64,000 nt of DNA. Origin: CADEED01 sp035765415. Lineage in GTDB: Bacteria > Pseudomonadota > Gammaproteobacteria > Steroidobacterales > Steroidobacteraceae. Shown in pieces: positions 1 to 8,845 of this stretch. Below the pieces are notes generated by a model. It was not told the DNA's origin. It searched no databases and worked only from the letters and a program-made list of their open reading frames with translations. The translations under genes were made by a program, and so were the position numbers. The first letter of the stretch is position 1, and every line of letters begins with the position of its first letter. The DNA is taken from contig DASTXR010000047.1 in the NCBI GenBank assembly GCA_035765415.1, positions 15,701 to 79,700 of the forward strand, given 5' to 3'.

Positions 1-3000
1 GCGGCCGCGGCCCTCGCCCACCTGGAATTCGGACGCCGGCGCACGGGCGACGAGGCGCGCGTCGACATCGCGCCGCCGCTCAACGTCGACGCGCCCACCG
101 CCTCGCATCGCGCGCTGCTTCGCGTGGTGACGCCGGACATGCCGTTCCTCGTGGATTCGATCGGCATCGTCTTCAGCCAGATGAACATCGCCGTGCACCT
201 CATCGTGCACCCGGTGCTGGCCGTGCGCCGCGATGCGCGCGGCACGCTCAAGGCGGTCGGCGTCGACCGCCAGGATGCGAAGCTCGAGTCCTGGCAGATG
301 ATGGAGATCGACCGGCCGCGCGACGCCGCGGCCGCGCGCGAGCTCGAACAACGCGTTCGCGCCGCGCTCGAAGACGTGCGCCGGGCGGTCACCGATTTTC
401 GCGCCATGCTCGAACGAATCCGGGCGGTGGCAAACGAGCTCGAACGCGCGCCGCTGCCCGTGCCCCGGTCGCATGCCAGCGAGGCGCGCGCACTGCTGGC
501 GTGGATGCACGACGGGCACTTCGTGTTCCTGGGCTATCGTCACTACCAGCTCCGGCGCGGGCGCTCGCGCGACGCGCTGGTGCGTGACAGCGCCAGCGGC
601 CTTGGAATCCTGCGCGAGCCCGCGTCGACGCGCAAAGGTTCGTACGAACCGCCGCCGCCCATCGTGCTCACGGGCCACCTGCGCCAGCAGGCACGCGCGC
701 CAGAGCTGCTGCTGCTCACCAAGGCCAACACGCCGTCCACCGTGCATCGCGGAAGCTACCTCGACTACGTCGGCGTCAAGACATTCGACGCTTCGGGCCA
801 GGTGTCCGGCGAGCATCGCTTCCTCGGCCTTTGGACTTCGAGCGCCTATCACAAGCCGCCCGCGGAGATTCCGCTGCTTCGTCGCAAGCTCGAAGCCGTG
901 ATCGCGCACTTCGGACTGCCCGCGCAAAGCCACGACGCCAAGTCCGTGGTCAACGTCATCGAAACCTTTCCGCGCGACGAGCTCTTCCAGACTCCGCTGT
1001 CCGAGCTGATCGCCAGCGTGCGCGGCATCGTCAATCTCTACGAGCGTCGCCGCGTGCGCCTGTTCGTGCGCCGTGACAGCTTCGAACGCTTCTACTCCTG
1101 CCTCGTGTACGTGCCGCGCGACCGATACAACACCGAAGTGCGCGAACGCATCGAGCGCATCGTGCGCCAGCGTTTCGGCGGCACACACGTCGAAACCCAG
1201 GTGCAGATCTCCGACTCCATGCTGGCGCGTCTGCACATGCTGGTGCGCACGCAGCAGGGTGCGCGCCCCGTCGAGAACATCCAGGCCATCGAAGCCGAAA
1301 TCGCCGTGGCGGCCATGACGTGGGAAGACCGCCTGCAACAGGCGTTGATTTCGCGTGGCGTCGAACGCAGCGCGGTGGAGCTCGCCGCGCGCTACGCGAA
1401 GTCCTTCCCGCCGGCCTATCGCGCGGACGTGGAACCTGCGCAGGCGCTCGACGACATCGCCGATCTGGAGGCGCTGGCCGCCGACCCCACGAAGCCGCAA
1501 ATCAACCTGCGGACGCGCACCAACGGCGACGCATCGGACAAACGCGGCGGCCGCCTGTCGCTGCGCATCCTGCAGCTGAGCGAACCCATCTCCATCTCCG
1601 ACATCCTGCCCATGCTCGAGAATTTCGGGCTGCGCGTGCTCGCCGAACGTCCTTACCAGGTGACCACCGCGGAAAACACCGTGTGGATCCAGGATTTCGA
1701 GCTCGAGGCGCACGATCTTCGGCGCGCGGACATCGCCGCGCTGGAACCGCTGTTCAAGGAAGCGTTCCTCGCCGCCTGGCGCGGCGACATCGAGAATGAC
1801 GGCTTCAATCGCCTGTTGCTGTGCGCCTCGTTGAGCGCGCGCGACATCGTGGTGGTGCGCGCCTACTGCCGTTACCTGCTGCAGACCGGCATCCCGTTCA
1901 GCCAGGCATACATGGAACGCGTGCTGGTGGCGCAGGCGCCCATCACCAGCGCGCTGGTGCGGCTGTTCCAGACCCAGTTCGCGCTGAACAACCGCGCGCG
2001 CGAGAGCGCGGCGGAGCGCACGGCCAAGGGCATCCTGCGCGCGCTCGACAAGGTTGCCAGCCTCGACGAAGACCGCATCCTGCGCAGCTACCTGAACGTG
2101 ATCCGCGCGACGCTGCGCACGAACTACTTTCAAACGATGGACGGCACGGCGAACGGGAAACCGAAGAGCTGGGTTTCGTTCAAGCTCGATCCGCACGCCA
2201 TTCCCGACCTGCCGCTGCCGCGGCCGAAGTTCGAGATCTTCGTCTACAGCCCGCGCGTCGAAGGCGTGCACATGCGCATGGGATACGTGGCGCGCGGCGG
2301 CCTGCGCTGGTCGGACCGCCGCGAGGACTTCCGCACCGAAGTGCTCGGGCTCATGAAGGCGCAACACGTCAAGAACACGGTCATCGTGCCCGTGGGCGCC
2401 AAGGGCGGCTTCTATCCAAAGCGCCTGCCCGCCGGCGGCACGCGCGAAGACATCCAGAAAGAAGTCGTCGCCAGCTACCAGACCTTCATTCGCGGCCTGC
2501 TCGACGTCACCGACAACTTCGTGAACGGCAAGATCGCCGTGCGGCCCGGCATCGTGCGCCGAGACGGCGATGACGCCTATCTCGTGGTGGCCGCCGACAA
2601 GGGCACGGCCACGTTCTCCGACATCGCCAACGCCATCTCCATCGAGTACGGCCACTGGTTAGGCGACGCTTTCGCCTCGGGCGGTTCCGCGGGCTACGAC
2701 CACAAGGGCATGGGCATCACCGCGCGCGGCGCCTGGGAATGCGTCAAGCGGCACTTCCGCGAGCTGGGCGTGGACATCCAGTCGCAGGAGTTCAGTTGCG
2801 CCGGGGTCGGCGACATGTCGGGTGACGTGTTCGGCAACGGCATGCTGCTGTCGAAGCAGACGCGCCTGGTCGCCGCGTTCGACCACCGGCACATCTTCCT
2901 CGATCCCAACCCGGAGGCGGCGGCGGGTTTCCGCGAGCGCGAACGCCTGTTCAAGCTGCCGCGCTCGAGCTGGGACGACTACTCGCGCAAGCTCATCTCG

Positions 3001-4704
3001 CGCGGCGGCGGCGTATGGCCGCGCAGCGCCAAGTCGATTCCCCTGACCGCCGAGGCGCAAAAGCTGCTCGACCTCACGCTGCCGGCGGCCACGCCCGTGG
3101 AGGTCATGCGCGCCATCCTGCGCATGCGCGTCGACCTGCTGTGGAACGGCGGCATCGGCACCTATGTGAAGGCCACGGATGAATCGCATGCCGAGGTACG
3201 TGACCGCGCCAATGACGCCATTCGCGCCGACGGCCGCGAAATCCGCGCCAGGGTGGTCGGCGAAGGCGGCAATCTCGGCTGCACGCAGCGCGGCCGCGTG
3301 GAGTACTCCCAGTCCGGTGGATCCGACAAGTCGGGCGGGCGCATCAACACGGACTTCATCGACAACTCCGCCGGCGTGAACACTTCCGACGTGGAAGTGA
3401 ACATCAAGATCCTGCTCTCGGAGGTGCAGCGCCGCGGCAGGCTCACGGTCGCCGCGCGCAACAAACTACTGGCGAGCATGACGCACGAGGTCGCCAGCCT
3501 GGTGTTGCGGAACAACTACCTGCAGACGCAGGCGCTGTCGGTGCTCGAGCAGCGCGCACCGGAGCGGCTGGCCGAATACCAGAGCCTGATTCGCGAGCTC
3601 GAGCGCAACGGCAACCTGGATCGCGCCATCGAGTTCCTGCCGGCGGACGACGAATTCCTCGAGCGCCGCAAGCAGCGCCTCGGCCTCACGCGGCCGGAGC
3701 TCGCGGTGGTTCTGGCCTACAGCAAGATCTGGCTGAGCAATCACCTGCTCGATTCCGATCTGCCCGACGACCCCTACTTCGCGAGCGAAGTGCAGCGTTA
3801 TTTCCCCGCGCCCATGCGCAAGCGTTATTCGCGCGAGATCACGCGGCATCGTTTGCGCCGGGAGATCGTCGCCACCGCCACCACCAACAGTCTCGTGAAC
3901 CGCATGGGCCCGGTGTTCGTGGCGCGCGCGCAGGAAGAAACCGAAGCAGATCCGGCGGCCATCTCGCGCGCCTACACCATCGCGCGCGAGATCTTCTCGA
4001 TGCGCTCGATCTGGGCCGACATCGAGTCGCTCGACAACCAGGTGGCCGCGGAGGTTCAGTACGGCATGTTCTTCCGCACCAGCCGGCTGCTGCGGCACAC
4101 TAGCTACTGGCTGCTGCGCGAGAAGGCCGGCGATCTGCACATCGACAATGCCGTGCGCGAGCTGCGTGCCGGCGTCGAGCAGCTCACCGACTGCATCGAT
4201 GCGGTGATCGGCGGCGAGGCGCGCACTCAGCGCGACGCGACGTTCGCCGGGTTCGTGGCCGGTGGCGTCCCGGACAAACTGGCGCGGCGCGTCGCGCGCC
4301 TGTCGATGCTCGAGCCCGCTCTCGACATCGTGGCGCTGGCGCGCGCCGAACACATGCCGGTCGCGGACGTGGCGCGTGCCTATTTCGAGCTCGGTGTGCT
4401 GCTCGGCCTCGACTGGCTGCACGGCGAGATCGACCGGCTGGTGGTCGACGGCTCGTGGCAGGCCACGGCACGCAGCGGCCTGCGCGATGCCGCCATGCGC
4501 GCGCACCGGGATCTCGCGCACCAGGTGCTGAACACGCGTGGACCGAAGCGCGCCGGTGAACGCGTCGCGAGCTGGAGCGCGCAACGCGCCGAGGCGCTCG
4601 CCAGCTGGCAACGCACGCTCACCGAAATGCGCGCCGTGGGCAGCACGGATTTCGCGACGCTCACCGTGGGCGTCGAGGCGGTTCGCGGTCTGTCGAGCGG
4701 CTGA
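1..4704 (+). CDS. gdhB: NAD-specific glutamate dehydrogenase, large (~180 kDa) type, 5'-truncated
   Basis: Oxidatively deaminates glutamate to 2-oxoglutarate with NAD+, a cytosolic catabolic enzyme. The frame is open from base 1, so the true start lies upstream; about 1567 codons are visible, close to the usual ~1600, so only a short N-terminus is missing. The first candidate ATG (124) falls inside a conserved stretch beginning TPDMPFLVDS and is not the start. The central catalytic part is clear around bases 2280-2420 (RGGLRWSDRREDFRTEV, then the PVGAKGGF lysine motif), followed by the nucleotide-binding part (VGEGGNLG near 3260) and a long helical C-terminal region. The next gene follows after 3 bases, so the two may be co-transcribed. 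Confident by family. Confidence 0.96.
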   Translation, partial: AAAALAHLEFGRRRTGDEARVDIAPPLNVDAPTASHRALLRVVTPDMPFLVDSIGIVFSQMNIAVHLIVHPVLAVRRDARGTLKAVGVDRQDAKLESWQMMEIDRPRDAAAARELEQRVRAALEDVRRAVTDFRAMLERIRAVANELERAPLPVPRSHASEARALLAWMHDGHFVFLGYRHYQLRRGRSRDALVRDSASGLGILREPASTRKGSYEPPPPIVLTGHLRQQARAPELLLLTKANTPSTVHRGSYLDYVGVKTFDASGQVSGEHRFLGLWTSSAYHKPPAEIPLLRRKLEAVIAHFGLPAQSHDAKSVVNVIETFPRDELFQTPLSELIASVRGIVNLYERRRVRLFVRRDSFERFYSCLVYVPRDRYNTEVRERIERIVRQRFGGTHVETQVQISDSMLARLHMLVRTQQGARPVENIQAIEAEIAVAAMTWEDRLQQALISRGVERSAVELAARYAKSFPPAYRADVEPAQALDDIADLEALAADPTKPQINLRTRTNGDASDKRGGRLSLRILQLSEPISISDILPMLENFGLRVLAERPYQVTTAENTVWIQDFELEAHDLRRADIAALEPLFKEAFLAAWRGDIENDGFNRLLLCASLSARDIVVVRAYCRYLLQTGIPFSQAYMERVLVAQAPITSALVRLFQTQFALNNRARESAAERTAKGILRALDKVASLDEDRILRSYLNVIRATLRTNYFQTMDGTANGKPKSWVSFKLDPHAIPDLPLPRPKFEIFVYSPRVEGVHMRMGYVARGGLRWSDRREDFRTEVLGLMKAQHVKNTVIVPVGAKGGFYPKRLPAGGTREDIQKEVVASYQTFIRGLLDVTDNFVNGKIAVRPGIVRRDGDDAYLVVAADKGTATFSDIANAISIEYGHWLGDAFASGGSAGYDHKGMGITARGAWECVKRHFRELGVDIQSQEFSCAGVGDMSGDVFGNGMLLSKQTRLVAAFDHRHIFLDPNPEAAAGFRERERLFKLPRSSWDDYSRKLISRGGGVWPRSAKSIPLTAEAQKLLDLTLPAATPVEVMRAILRMRVDLLWNGGIGTYVKATDESHAEVRDRANDAIRADGREIRARVVGEGGNLGCTQRGRVEYSQSGGSDKSGGRINTDFIDNSAGVNTSDVEVNIKILLSEVQRRGRLTVAARNKLLASMTHEVASLVLRNNYLQTQALSVLEQRAPERLAEYQSLIRELERNGNLDRAIEFLPADDEFLERRKQRLGLTRPELAVVLAYSKIWLSNHLLDSDLPDDPYFASEVQRYFPAPMRKRYSREITRHRLRREIVATATTNSLVNRMGPVFVARAQEETEADPAAISRAYTIAREIFSMRSIWADIESLDNQVAAEVQYGMFFRTSRLLRHTSYWLLREKAGDLHIDNAVRELRAGVEQLTDCIDAVIGGEARTQRDATFAGFVAGGVPDKLARRVARLSMLEPALDIVALARAEHMPVADVARAYFELGVLLGLDWLHGEIDRLVVDGSWQATARSGLRDAAMRAHRDLAHQVLNTRGPKRAGERVASWSAQRAEALASWQRTLTEMRAVGSTDFATLTVGVEAVRGLSSG

Positions 4705-4707
4705 AGG

Positions 4708-5529
4708 ATGCGGCTGGCGCTGGCGATCACCACCTTCGAGCGCCCGGATGCATTGGCCGCCGTGCTCGATTGCGTCGGCCGCCAGCGCGTGGCGCCCGCC
4801 GAGATCATCGTCGCCGACGACGGTTCGGGCGCCACCACGCGCGAAGTCATCGGCAAATTCATGACTGTTTCGGCCGTGCCCGTACGCCTGGTGTCGCAGC
4901 CGCACGAAGGGTTCCGCGTCACGCGCCTGCGCAATCTCGCCATTGCCGCGACATCGGCGGACTACGTGGTGTTCATCGACGGCGACATGCTGCCGCATCC
5001 GGAATTCATCGCCGATCACCGGCGCCACGCGCGTCCGGGTTTCTATACGCAGGGTGTCCGCGTGCACACCGACGCTGACCTGACCCGAAAGCTCATCGCC
5101 CAGCCCTCGGTCCCGCCCTCGATGTGGGCGGCCGGCCTCGGCGGGTTGCGCCGTCTCTATCTACTGCATTCGCCCGTGATGGCCTCGATGACACGCCTGC
5201 TCGCCAACGGCTTCATCGCCATCAAGGGCTGCAACCAGGGGTTCTGGCGCGATGACCTGGTGCGCGTGAACGGCTTCGACGAAGCGATTTGCGGCTGGGG
5301 TGCCGAAGACAAGGAGCTCTCCGCGCGGCTCGGGAACGCCGGCGTCCGGCGTCAGACGCTCCTGTTCGGCGGCATCGCCTGCCACCTGCACCATGCACCA
5401 GCTTCGCGCGCCGCGCTGCCCGCCAATCTCGCCGCGCTCGACCGGACTCGTCGCGAGCGCCGCGTTCGCTGCGAACGCGGTCTCGACGCGCATTTGGTGA
5501 GTCGCGCCCATGGCGCGCAAATCGAATGA
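4708..5529 (+). CDS. Family 2 glycosyltransferase with galactosyltransferase-type C-terminal motif
   Basis: Inverting GT-A glycosyltransferase that should move a sugar from a nucleotide sugar to a cell-surface or secondary glycan; the acceptor cannot be read. The N-terminus has the family pattern (LAITTFERPDAL, VADDGSG near residues 30-36). The DxD-like metal motif DGDM lies near residue 91, and a Glyco_transf_7C signature (FDEAICGWGAEDKEL) near residues 190-205. 273 residues, no membrane span. It starts 3 bases after the glutamate dehydrogenase stop, with TGAAGG directly before the ATG. No other polysaccharide gene is nearby, so it looks like an isolated transferase. Confidence 0.85.
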   Translation: MRLALAITTFERPDALAAVLDCVGRQRVAPAEIIVADDGSGATTREVIGKFMTVSAVPVRLVSQPHEGFRVTRLRNLAIAATSADYVVFIDGDMLPHPEFIADHRRHARPGFYTQGVRVHTDADLTRKLIAQPSVPPSMWAAGLGGLRRLYLLHSPVMASMTRLLANGFIAIKGCNQGFWRDDLVRVNGFDEAICGWGAEDKELSARLGNAGVRRQTLLFGGIACHLHHAPASRAALPANLAALDRTRRERRVRCERGLDAHLVSRAHGAQIE

Positions 5530-5544
5530 TCTGCAGGTAACATT

Positions 5545-5565
5545 GCGCTCCCTTTGGAGGAGCGC
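5545..5565 (+). promoter_or_regulatory. Hairpin enclosing the gpmA ribosome-binding site
   Basis: A perfect 7-bp inverted repeat, GCGCTCC (5545-5551) and GGAGCGC (5559-5565) with a 7-base loop, contains the GGAGGAG Shine-Dalgarno sequence 5-9 bases before the gpmA ATG at 5568. Such a fold would partly hide the ribosome-binding site. The structure is seen directly; regulation is inference, and the hairpin is short. Confidence 0.35.
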
Positions 5566-5567
5566 GC

Positions 5568-6320
5568 ATGCCCGGCAAATTGATACTCGTTCGACACGGC
5601 CAGAGCACATGGAACGTCGAGAACCTCTTCACCGGTTGGCACGATGTCGACCTGTCGGACCTGGGCCGCATCGAGGCGAAATCGGCGGGCGTCGAGATCA
5701 GGAAAGCCGGGCTCGTTCCCGACATCGCATTCACCTCCGTGCTCAAGCGCGCCATCCGCACCTTGTGGAGCGTGCTCGACGAGATGGACCTCATGTGGCT
5801 GCCGGTGGAACGAAGCTGGCGCCTCAACGAACGCCACTACGGCGCGTTGCAGGGGCTCGACAAGGCGCAGACCGTGGAAAAACACGGCGAAGCGCAGGTC
5901 AAGGTCTGGCGCCGCAGCTACGACATCCCGCCGCCGCCGCTCGCGCTGGACGACAAGCGCCACCCGCGCTTCGACCCGCGCTACGCGAAGGTCGATCCGC
6001 GCGTGCTGCCGGCATCCGAGTCCCTCAAGGACACGCTCGCGCGCGTGTTGCCGTTCTGGAACGATCGCATCGTGACGGAGCTGCTGGCCGGGAAGAACGT
6101 GCTGGTGGTCGCCCACGGCAACAGCCTGCGCGCCGTCGTGAAGATGCTCGACAACGTGAGCGAGGCGGAAATCACCGAGCTCAACATCCCCACCGGCGTG
6201 CCGCTGGTGTACGAGCTCGATTCGGGCCTCAAGCCCGTCAGGAGCGGCTATCTCGGCGATCCGGAAGCCATCAAGGCCGCCGCCGAGGCGGTCAGGAAGC
6301 AGACCGAGAAGAAGAAGTAG
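5568..6320 (+). CDS. gpmA: 2,3-bisphosphoglycerate-dependent phosphoglycerate mutase
   Basis: Interconverts 3- and 2-phosphoglycerate in glycolysis and gluconeogenesis through a phosphohistidine. The 250-residue length is typical of dPGM. The N-terminal LVRHGQSTWN holds the phosphorylated histidine, ERHYGALQGLDK carries the catalytic glutamate, and VAHGNSLRA the second active-site histidine. The long insert of the dPGM type (RRSYDIPPPPL) separates it from broad phosphatases of the same fold. A strong GGAGGAG precedes the ATG within a small hairpin. Its TAG stop abuts, without a single intervening base, the stop codon of the convergent RraB-like gene. Confidence 0.96.
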   Translation: MPGKLILVRHGQSTWNVENLFTGWHDVDLSDLGRIEAKSAGVEIRKAGLVPDIAFTSVLKRAIRTLWSVLDEMDLMWLPVERSWRLNERHYGALQGLDKAQTVEKHGEAQVKVWRRSYDIPPPPLALDDKRHPRFDPRYAKVDPRVLPASESLKDTLARVLPFWNDRIVTELLAGKNVLVVAHGNSLRAVVKMLDNVSEAEITELNIPTGVPLVYELDSGLKPVRSGYLGDPEAIKAAAEAVRKQTEKKK

Positions 6321-6764
6321 CTAGACGGGATTGGTGTCGGCACGTGCGACGGGTTTGGCCGACCACCCGTCGTATTTGCCTTCTTTCTCTTTGGCCGCGT
6401 CCGTGAGGCGCCGGCTGAGCTCCTTCATGTCCGGCACCACGAGCAGCATCGACTTGTGCAGGTGCAGGGCGTAACGCAGATCACCGTTCCCGGGTTCGTC
6501 CAGAACGTCGGTGTCGAAACCTTCCGTGCGATACCGCGCCGCCAGCGCTTCGGCGGCTGCGAGCGTCGGAAACGCGAGGAAGAAATCGACGTCGTGCGGC
6601 TTGAACGGATCCGACCCGCTTTTGCGCAATTGGTCGATCAACCGCTCATCCCACGAGTCGTTCTTGCGCGTTCGAAGTTTGTTGAGGTTCTGCCAGATAC
6701 GCCAGCCGGCGATGAGGCCCCCGACAATCGCGCAGACGTACATCCAGACGGCGGAATTGGACAC
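6321..6764 (-). CDS. Membrane-anchored RraB-like protein (RNase E inhibitor fold)
   Basis: 147 residues. The N-terminus is one hydrophobic segment (about residues 4-22). It is followed by a basic stretch and an RraB-type domain, recognisable from FFLAFPTLAAAEALAARYR with acidic residues around it. RraB in E. coli binds RNase E and modulates mRNA decay; a membrane-anchored copy with unusual topology may act differently. The only suitable start is GTG at 6764, preceded by a weak ribosome site; an internal ATG at codon 8 is possible. It lies 5 bases downstream of the ferredoxin gene and is probably the last gene of the thiamine directon. Function is inferred from fold resemblance only. Confidence 0.6.
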   Translation of the reverse strand: MSNSAVWMYVCAIVGGLIAGWRIWQNLNKLRTRKNDSWDERLIDQLRKSGSDPFKPHDVDFFLAFPTLAAAEALAARYRTEGFDTDVLDEPGNGDLRYALHLHKSMLLVVPDMKELSRRLTDAAKEKEGKYDGWSAKPVARADTNPV

Positions 6765-6769
6765 GAGAC

Positions 6770-7084
6770 TTACTCGTCTTCAGCGATGGTGACTTTGAGA
6801 CCGGACAATGCCGCGGTTATTTCGACCTGGCAGGACAGTCGCGAGTTCTCGCGGTAGTGGGACAACTCTGTCAGGAGATCGCGCTCGTCCGACATGGGCG
6901 CCGGAAGCTTGCCCTTCCAGGCGTCATCGACGTAGATGTGGCAGGTGGCGCAGGAGCACATGCCTCCGCAGATGGCCGCGACGCCGTAGTCCAGCTCGCG
7001 CAACACCTCCATCACCTTCAACCCCGGCTTGCACTCCACGTCGTGGGAAACACCGTCTCGATCAATCACCTGCAGAGTCGCCAT
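6770..7084 (-). CDS. Adrenodoxin-type [2Fe-2S] ferredoxin
   Basis: Small cytosolic electron carrier of 104 residues. The cluster ligands are visible as CGGMCSCATC around residues 39-48, with the fourth cysteine in RLSCQVE near residue 85. This CGGxCxC...C layout is the ISC-ferredoxin/putidaredoxin type rather than the plant type. The ATG at 7084 lies 23 bases inside the 3' end of the phosphotransferase gene, with GGAAAAGGA as ribosome site, so the genes are translationally close. Its partner reductase or oxygenase is not in the window; the electron acceptor is unknown. Confidence 0.9.
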   Translation of the reverse strand: MATLQVIDRDGVSHDVECKPGLKVMEVLRELDYGVAAICGGMCSCATCHIYVDDAWKGKLPAPMSDERDLLTELSHYRENSRLSCQVEITAALSGLKVTIAEDE

Positions 7085-8009
7085 TCCTTTTCCCGAAACC
7101 TGAAGATTCGCGCCAATTCGCGGCGCTAGTGTGCCGAGGTTGGGCGTCGGGCGCCAGCGAAAGCAGGCGCCGCAGGGCGGCGGATTCGATCTGCAGGTCG
7201 GTCGCAGGGACGTTGCGGGCCACGCGGCGCGCGCGATACCAGAGATATGTCAGCAGCGTGAAGACGTCGGTGAGCTCATTGAGCATCGCAGGCGTGACGC
7301 CGGTCTCGGCGAGGCCGGCGGCTTCGAGCAACAGCGCGCCGTGCGGCAAGGCGCGCGGGTAATACGCCATGACACAGGCGAGATCGAGCAGCGGGTCACC
7401 GACCTGCGCGTATTCCCAGTCGATGAAATACACGCGGTCTGCAGTCAATACGTTGCCGTGATGCAGGTCGCAATGCACGATGGCCGGCACACGCTTTTCG
7501 CCGCCGGTGCGCGCCAGGGCTTCGGCGCCGTTGGCTAACAAGAACTGGATGCGCCCCGCTTCGTCGGGCTCGGTGCGCACGATGATGTCGGCATAGCGGC
7601 GCGCGGCGTTCAGCGGATCGAAGTGCGCCACCTGCGGCGGCGCCAGCGAGCGCAGCGTGCGCAGGCGCTGCCCGAGCGAACGCAGGTCCCGCATGCGCGT
7701 GAAGTAGTGCGGCGTCCACAGACGTCCGTCGAGATATTCCGTGATCAGGCACGAATGGTCCGGCGCCGCGTAGACCACCGGCGGCGCGATGCCCGCGCCG
7801 GCGGCCACCGTATGCAGCGCGAGCTCGCGGCCGCGATCGAGGCCCGGATCCCCGGAGGTATTTTCGTTCAGGCGCACGACGAAGCGGCCGCGGCGCGTGC
7901 GCACCAGGAAACTGCGATTCACCTTGCCGCCGCCGATGAGCTCCTGGGAAAACGGCGGCTCGCCGTCTTCGCAGCCCGGTACGCGCTGCAACATCTCGCT
8001 GCCGATCAC
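7062..8009 (-). CDS. APH/choline-kinase-fold phosphotransferase, probable thiamine kinase
   Basis: Aminoglycoside-phosphotransferase-fold kinase of 315 residues. The Brenner motif HCDLHHGN (residues 179-186) supplies the catalytic aspartate D181, and FIDWEYA (D197) the metal-binding aspartate. The GTG start at 8009 overlaps the TGA of the PnuT-like gene (GTGA), so they are translationally coupled; a longer open frame upstream is only an unopposed reading frame through pnuT. Position under a TPP riboswitch beside a thiamine permease points to phosphorylation of imported thiamine (ThiK-like role). Choline or aminoglycoside substrates cannot be excluded from sequence alone. Confidence 0.78.
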   Translation of the reverse strand: MIGSEMLQRVPGCEDGEPPFSQELIGGGKVNRSFLVRTRRGRFVVRLNENTSGDPGLDRGRELALHTVAAGAGIAPPVVYAAPDHSCLITEYLDGRLWTPHYFTRMRDLRSLGQRLRTLRSLAPPQVAHFDPLNAARRYADIIVRTEPDEAGRIQFLLANGAEALARTGGEKRVPAIVHCDLHHGNVLTADRVYFIDWEYAQVGDPLLDLACVMAYYPRALPHGALLLEAAGLAETGVTPAMLNELTDVFTLLTYLWYRARRVARNVPATDLQIESAALRRLLSLAPDAQPRHTSAANWRESSGFGKRNGDSAGD

Positions 8010-8596
8010 GCAGGCACCGCCTGCGCCATCAGCCGCCGGCGCCAGGCGATGAAACCGCCGGCCGCGATGCCGATGAACAGCACGTTGAGCAATGCGAGGA
8101 ACGGCAGGTCTTGGACGTAGAAGAGGAACACCAGTACTCCGTCGATGGCGATCCAATATAACCAGTTTTCGAGCTTGGCGCGCGCCGCAAGCCACGTGGC
8201 CAGCAGGCTGAACCCTGTAGTTAGGGAATCGAGTAATGGCCAGGCGGCCCTGGTCTCCGCGGCGAGCACCTGCGCGATGGCGACCGCCAGCAGCGTGACG
8301 ACGATGGCGGCGCCCGCATGCCAGGGGAACGGCCACAGGCCCACGGGCAATTCGCCTCGTGATGCGCTGCGCGTCCAGCTCATCCAGCCGTAGACCGACA
8401 TGCCGACGAAGAAAACCTGCAGCGCGGACTGCATCGGCAGCCCGCGTATTCCCGCGAGGAACGCCGCCAGCGCGGAACTGACCGCGCCGGCCACCCAGCA
8501 CAGCCGGTTGCGCCTGGCCGCGAGCACGGCGTACGCCACCCCGGTGACCATCGCGAGGATCTCGAAGGTCTTGAGCACTTCGGACGACAAGGTCAA
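8006..8596 (-). CDS. pnuT: PnuC-family vitamin transporter, probable thiamine permease (PnuT)
   Basis: Inner-membrane facilitator of the PnuC/SWEET-like family, 196 residues, with about seven hydrophobic segments and family signatures WVAGAVSSALAAFLAG and NWLYWIAIDG. PnuC members carry nicotinamide riboside, but members under THI-box control are assigned to thiamine. The TTG start at 8596 overlaps the TGA of the upstream thiamine-binding gene (TTGA). Downstream is a kinase that would trap the vitamin by phosphorylation, the usual logic of PnuC-type diffusion transporters. The substrate assignment rests on the riboswitch and neighbours rather than on residues. Confidence 0.85.
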   Translation of the reverse strand: MTLSSEVLKTFEILAMVTGVAYAVLAARRNRLCWVAGAVSSALAAFLAGIRGLPMQSALQVFFVGMSVYGWMSWTRSASRGELPVGLWPFPWHAGAAIVVTLLAVAIAQVLAAETRAAWPLLDSLTTGFSLLATWLAARAKLENWLYWIAIDGVLVFLFYVQDLPFLALLNVLFIGIAAGGFIAWRRRLMAQAVPA

Positions 8597-8835
8597 CCGA
8601 GCGGGCCCAGGACCTTCATGACGAAAATGGCCTTGCCATCGCGCTCGAACGTGGGTTTGAGCTCCCGGGTGAGCGCGTCCATGACTTCTTCATACTGACC
8701 GAAAATCTGCGTACTCATGTCATTCGTCACGATCTTGAATCGATAGTTCGTGTTCAGGCGCTCGATGAATCCCCGGATAGGCGGAATGTAGTCGTCGTGC
8801 AGGGGATAGAGGCTGATCTCGACGCCGATGTTCAT
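8593..8835 (-). CDS. YkoF/DUF77-like thiamine-binding protein
   Basis: 80-residue single ferredoxin-like (ACT-like) domain resembling the YkoF/MTH1187 family, which bind thiamine or its pyrimidine moiety. The start (MNIGVEISLYPL) and the middle (FKIVTNDMSTQIFGQYEEV) match the family's strand-helix pattern. No signal peptide, so it is cytosolic. It lies 10 bases downstream of the TonB receptor and overlaps the permease gene by 4 bases. A role as thiamine-binding or buffering protein fits the operon; direct evidence for ligand residues is limited because the domain is short. Confidence 0.72.
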   Translation of the reverse strand: MNIGVEISLYPLHDDYIPPIRGFIERLNTNYRFKIVTNDMSTQIFGQYEEVMDALTRELKPTFERDGKAIFVMKVLGPLG

Positions 8836-8845
8836 CTGGTCTCCG

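Noticed and set aside
3466..5067. 533-codon open frame on the minus strand opposite glutamate dehydrogenase
   Set aside because: Low-complexity His/Arg/Ala-rich translation without domain features, fully antisense to a well-conserved gene; a GC-rich shadow frame.
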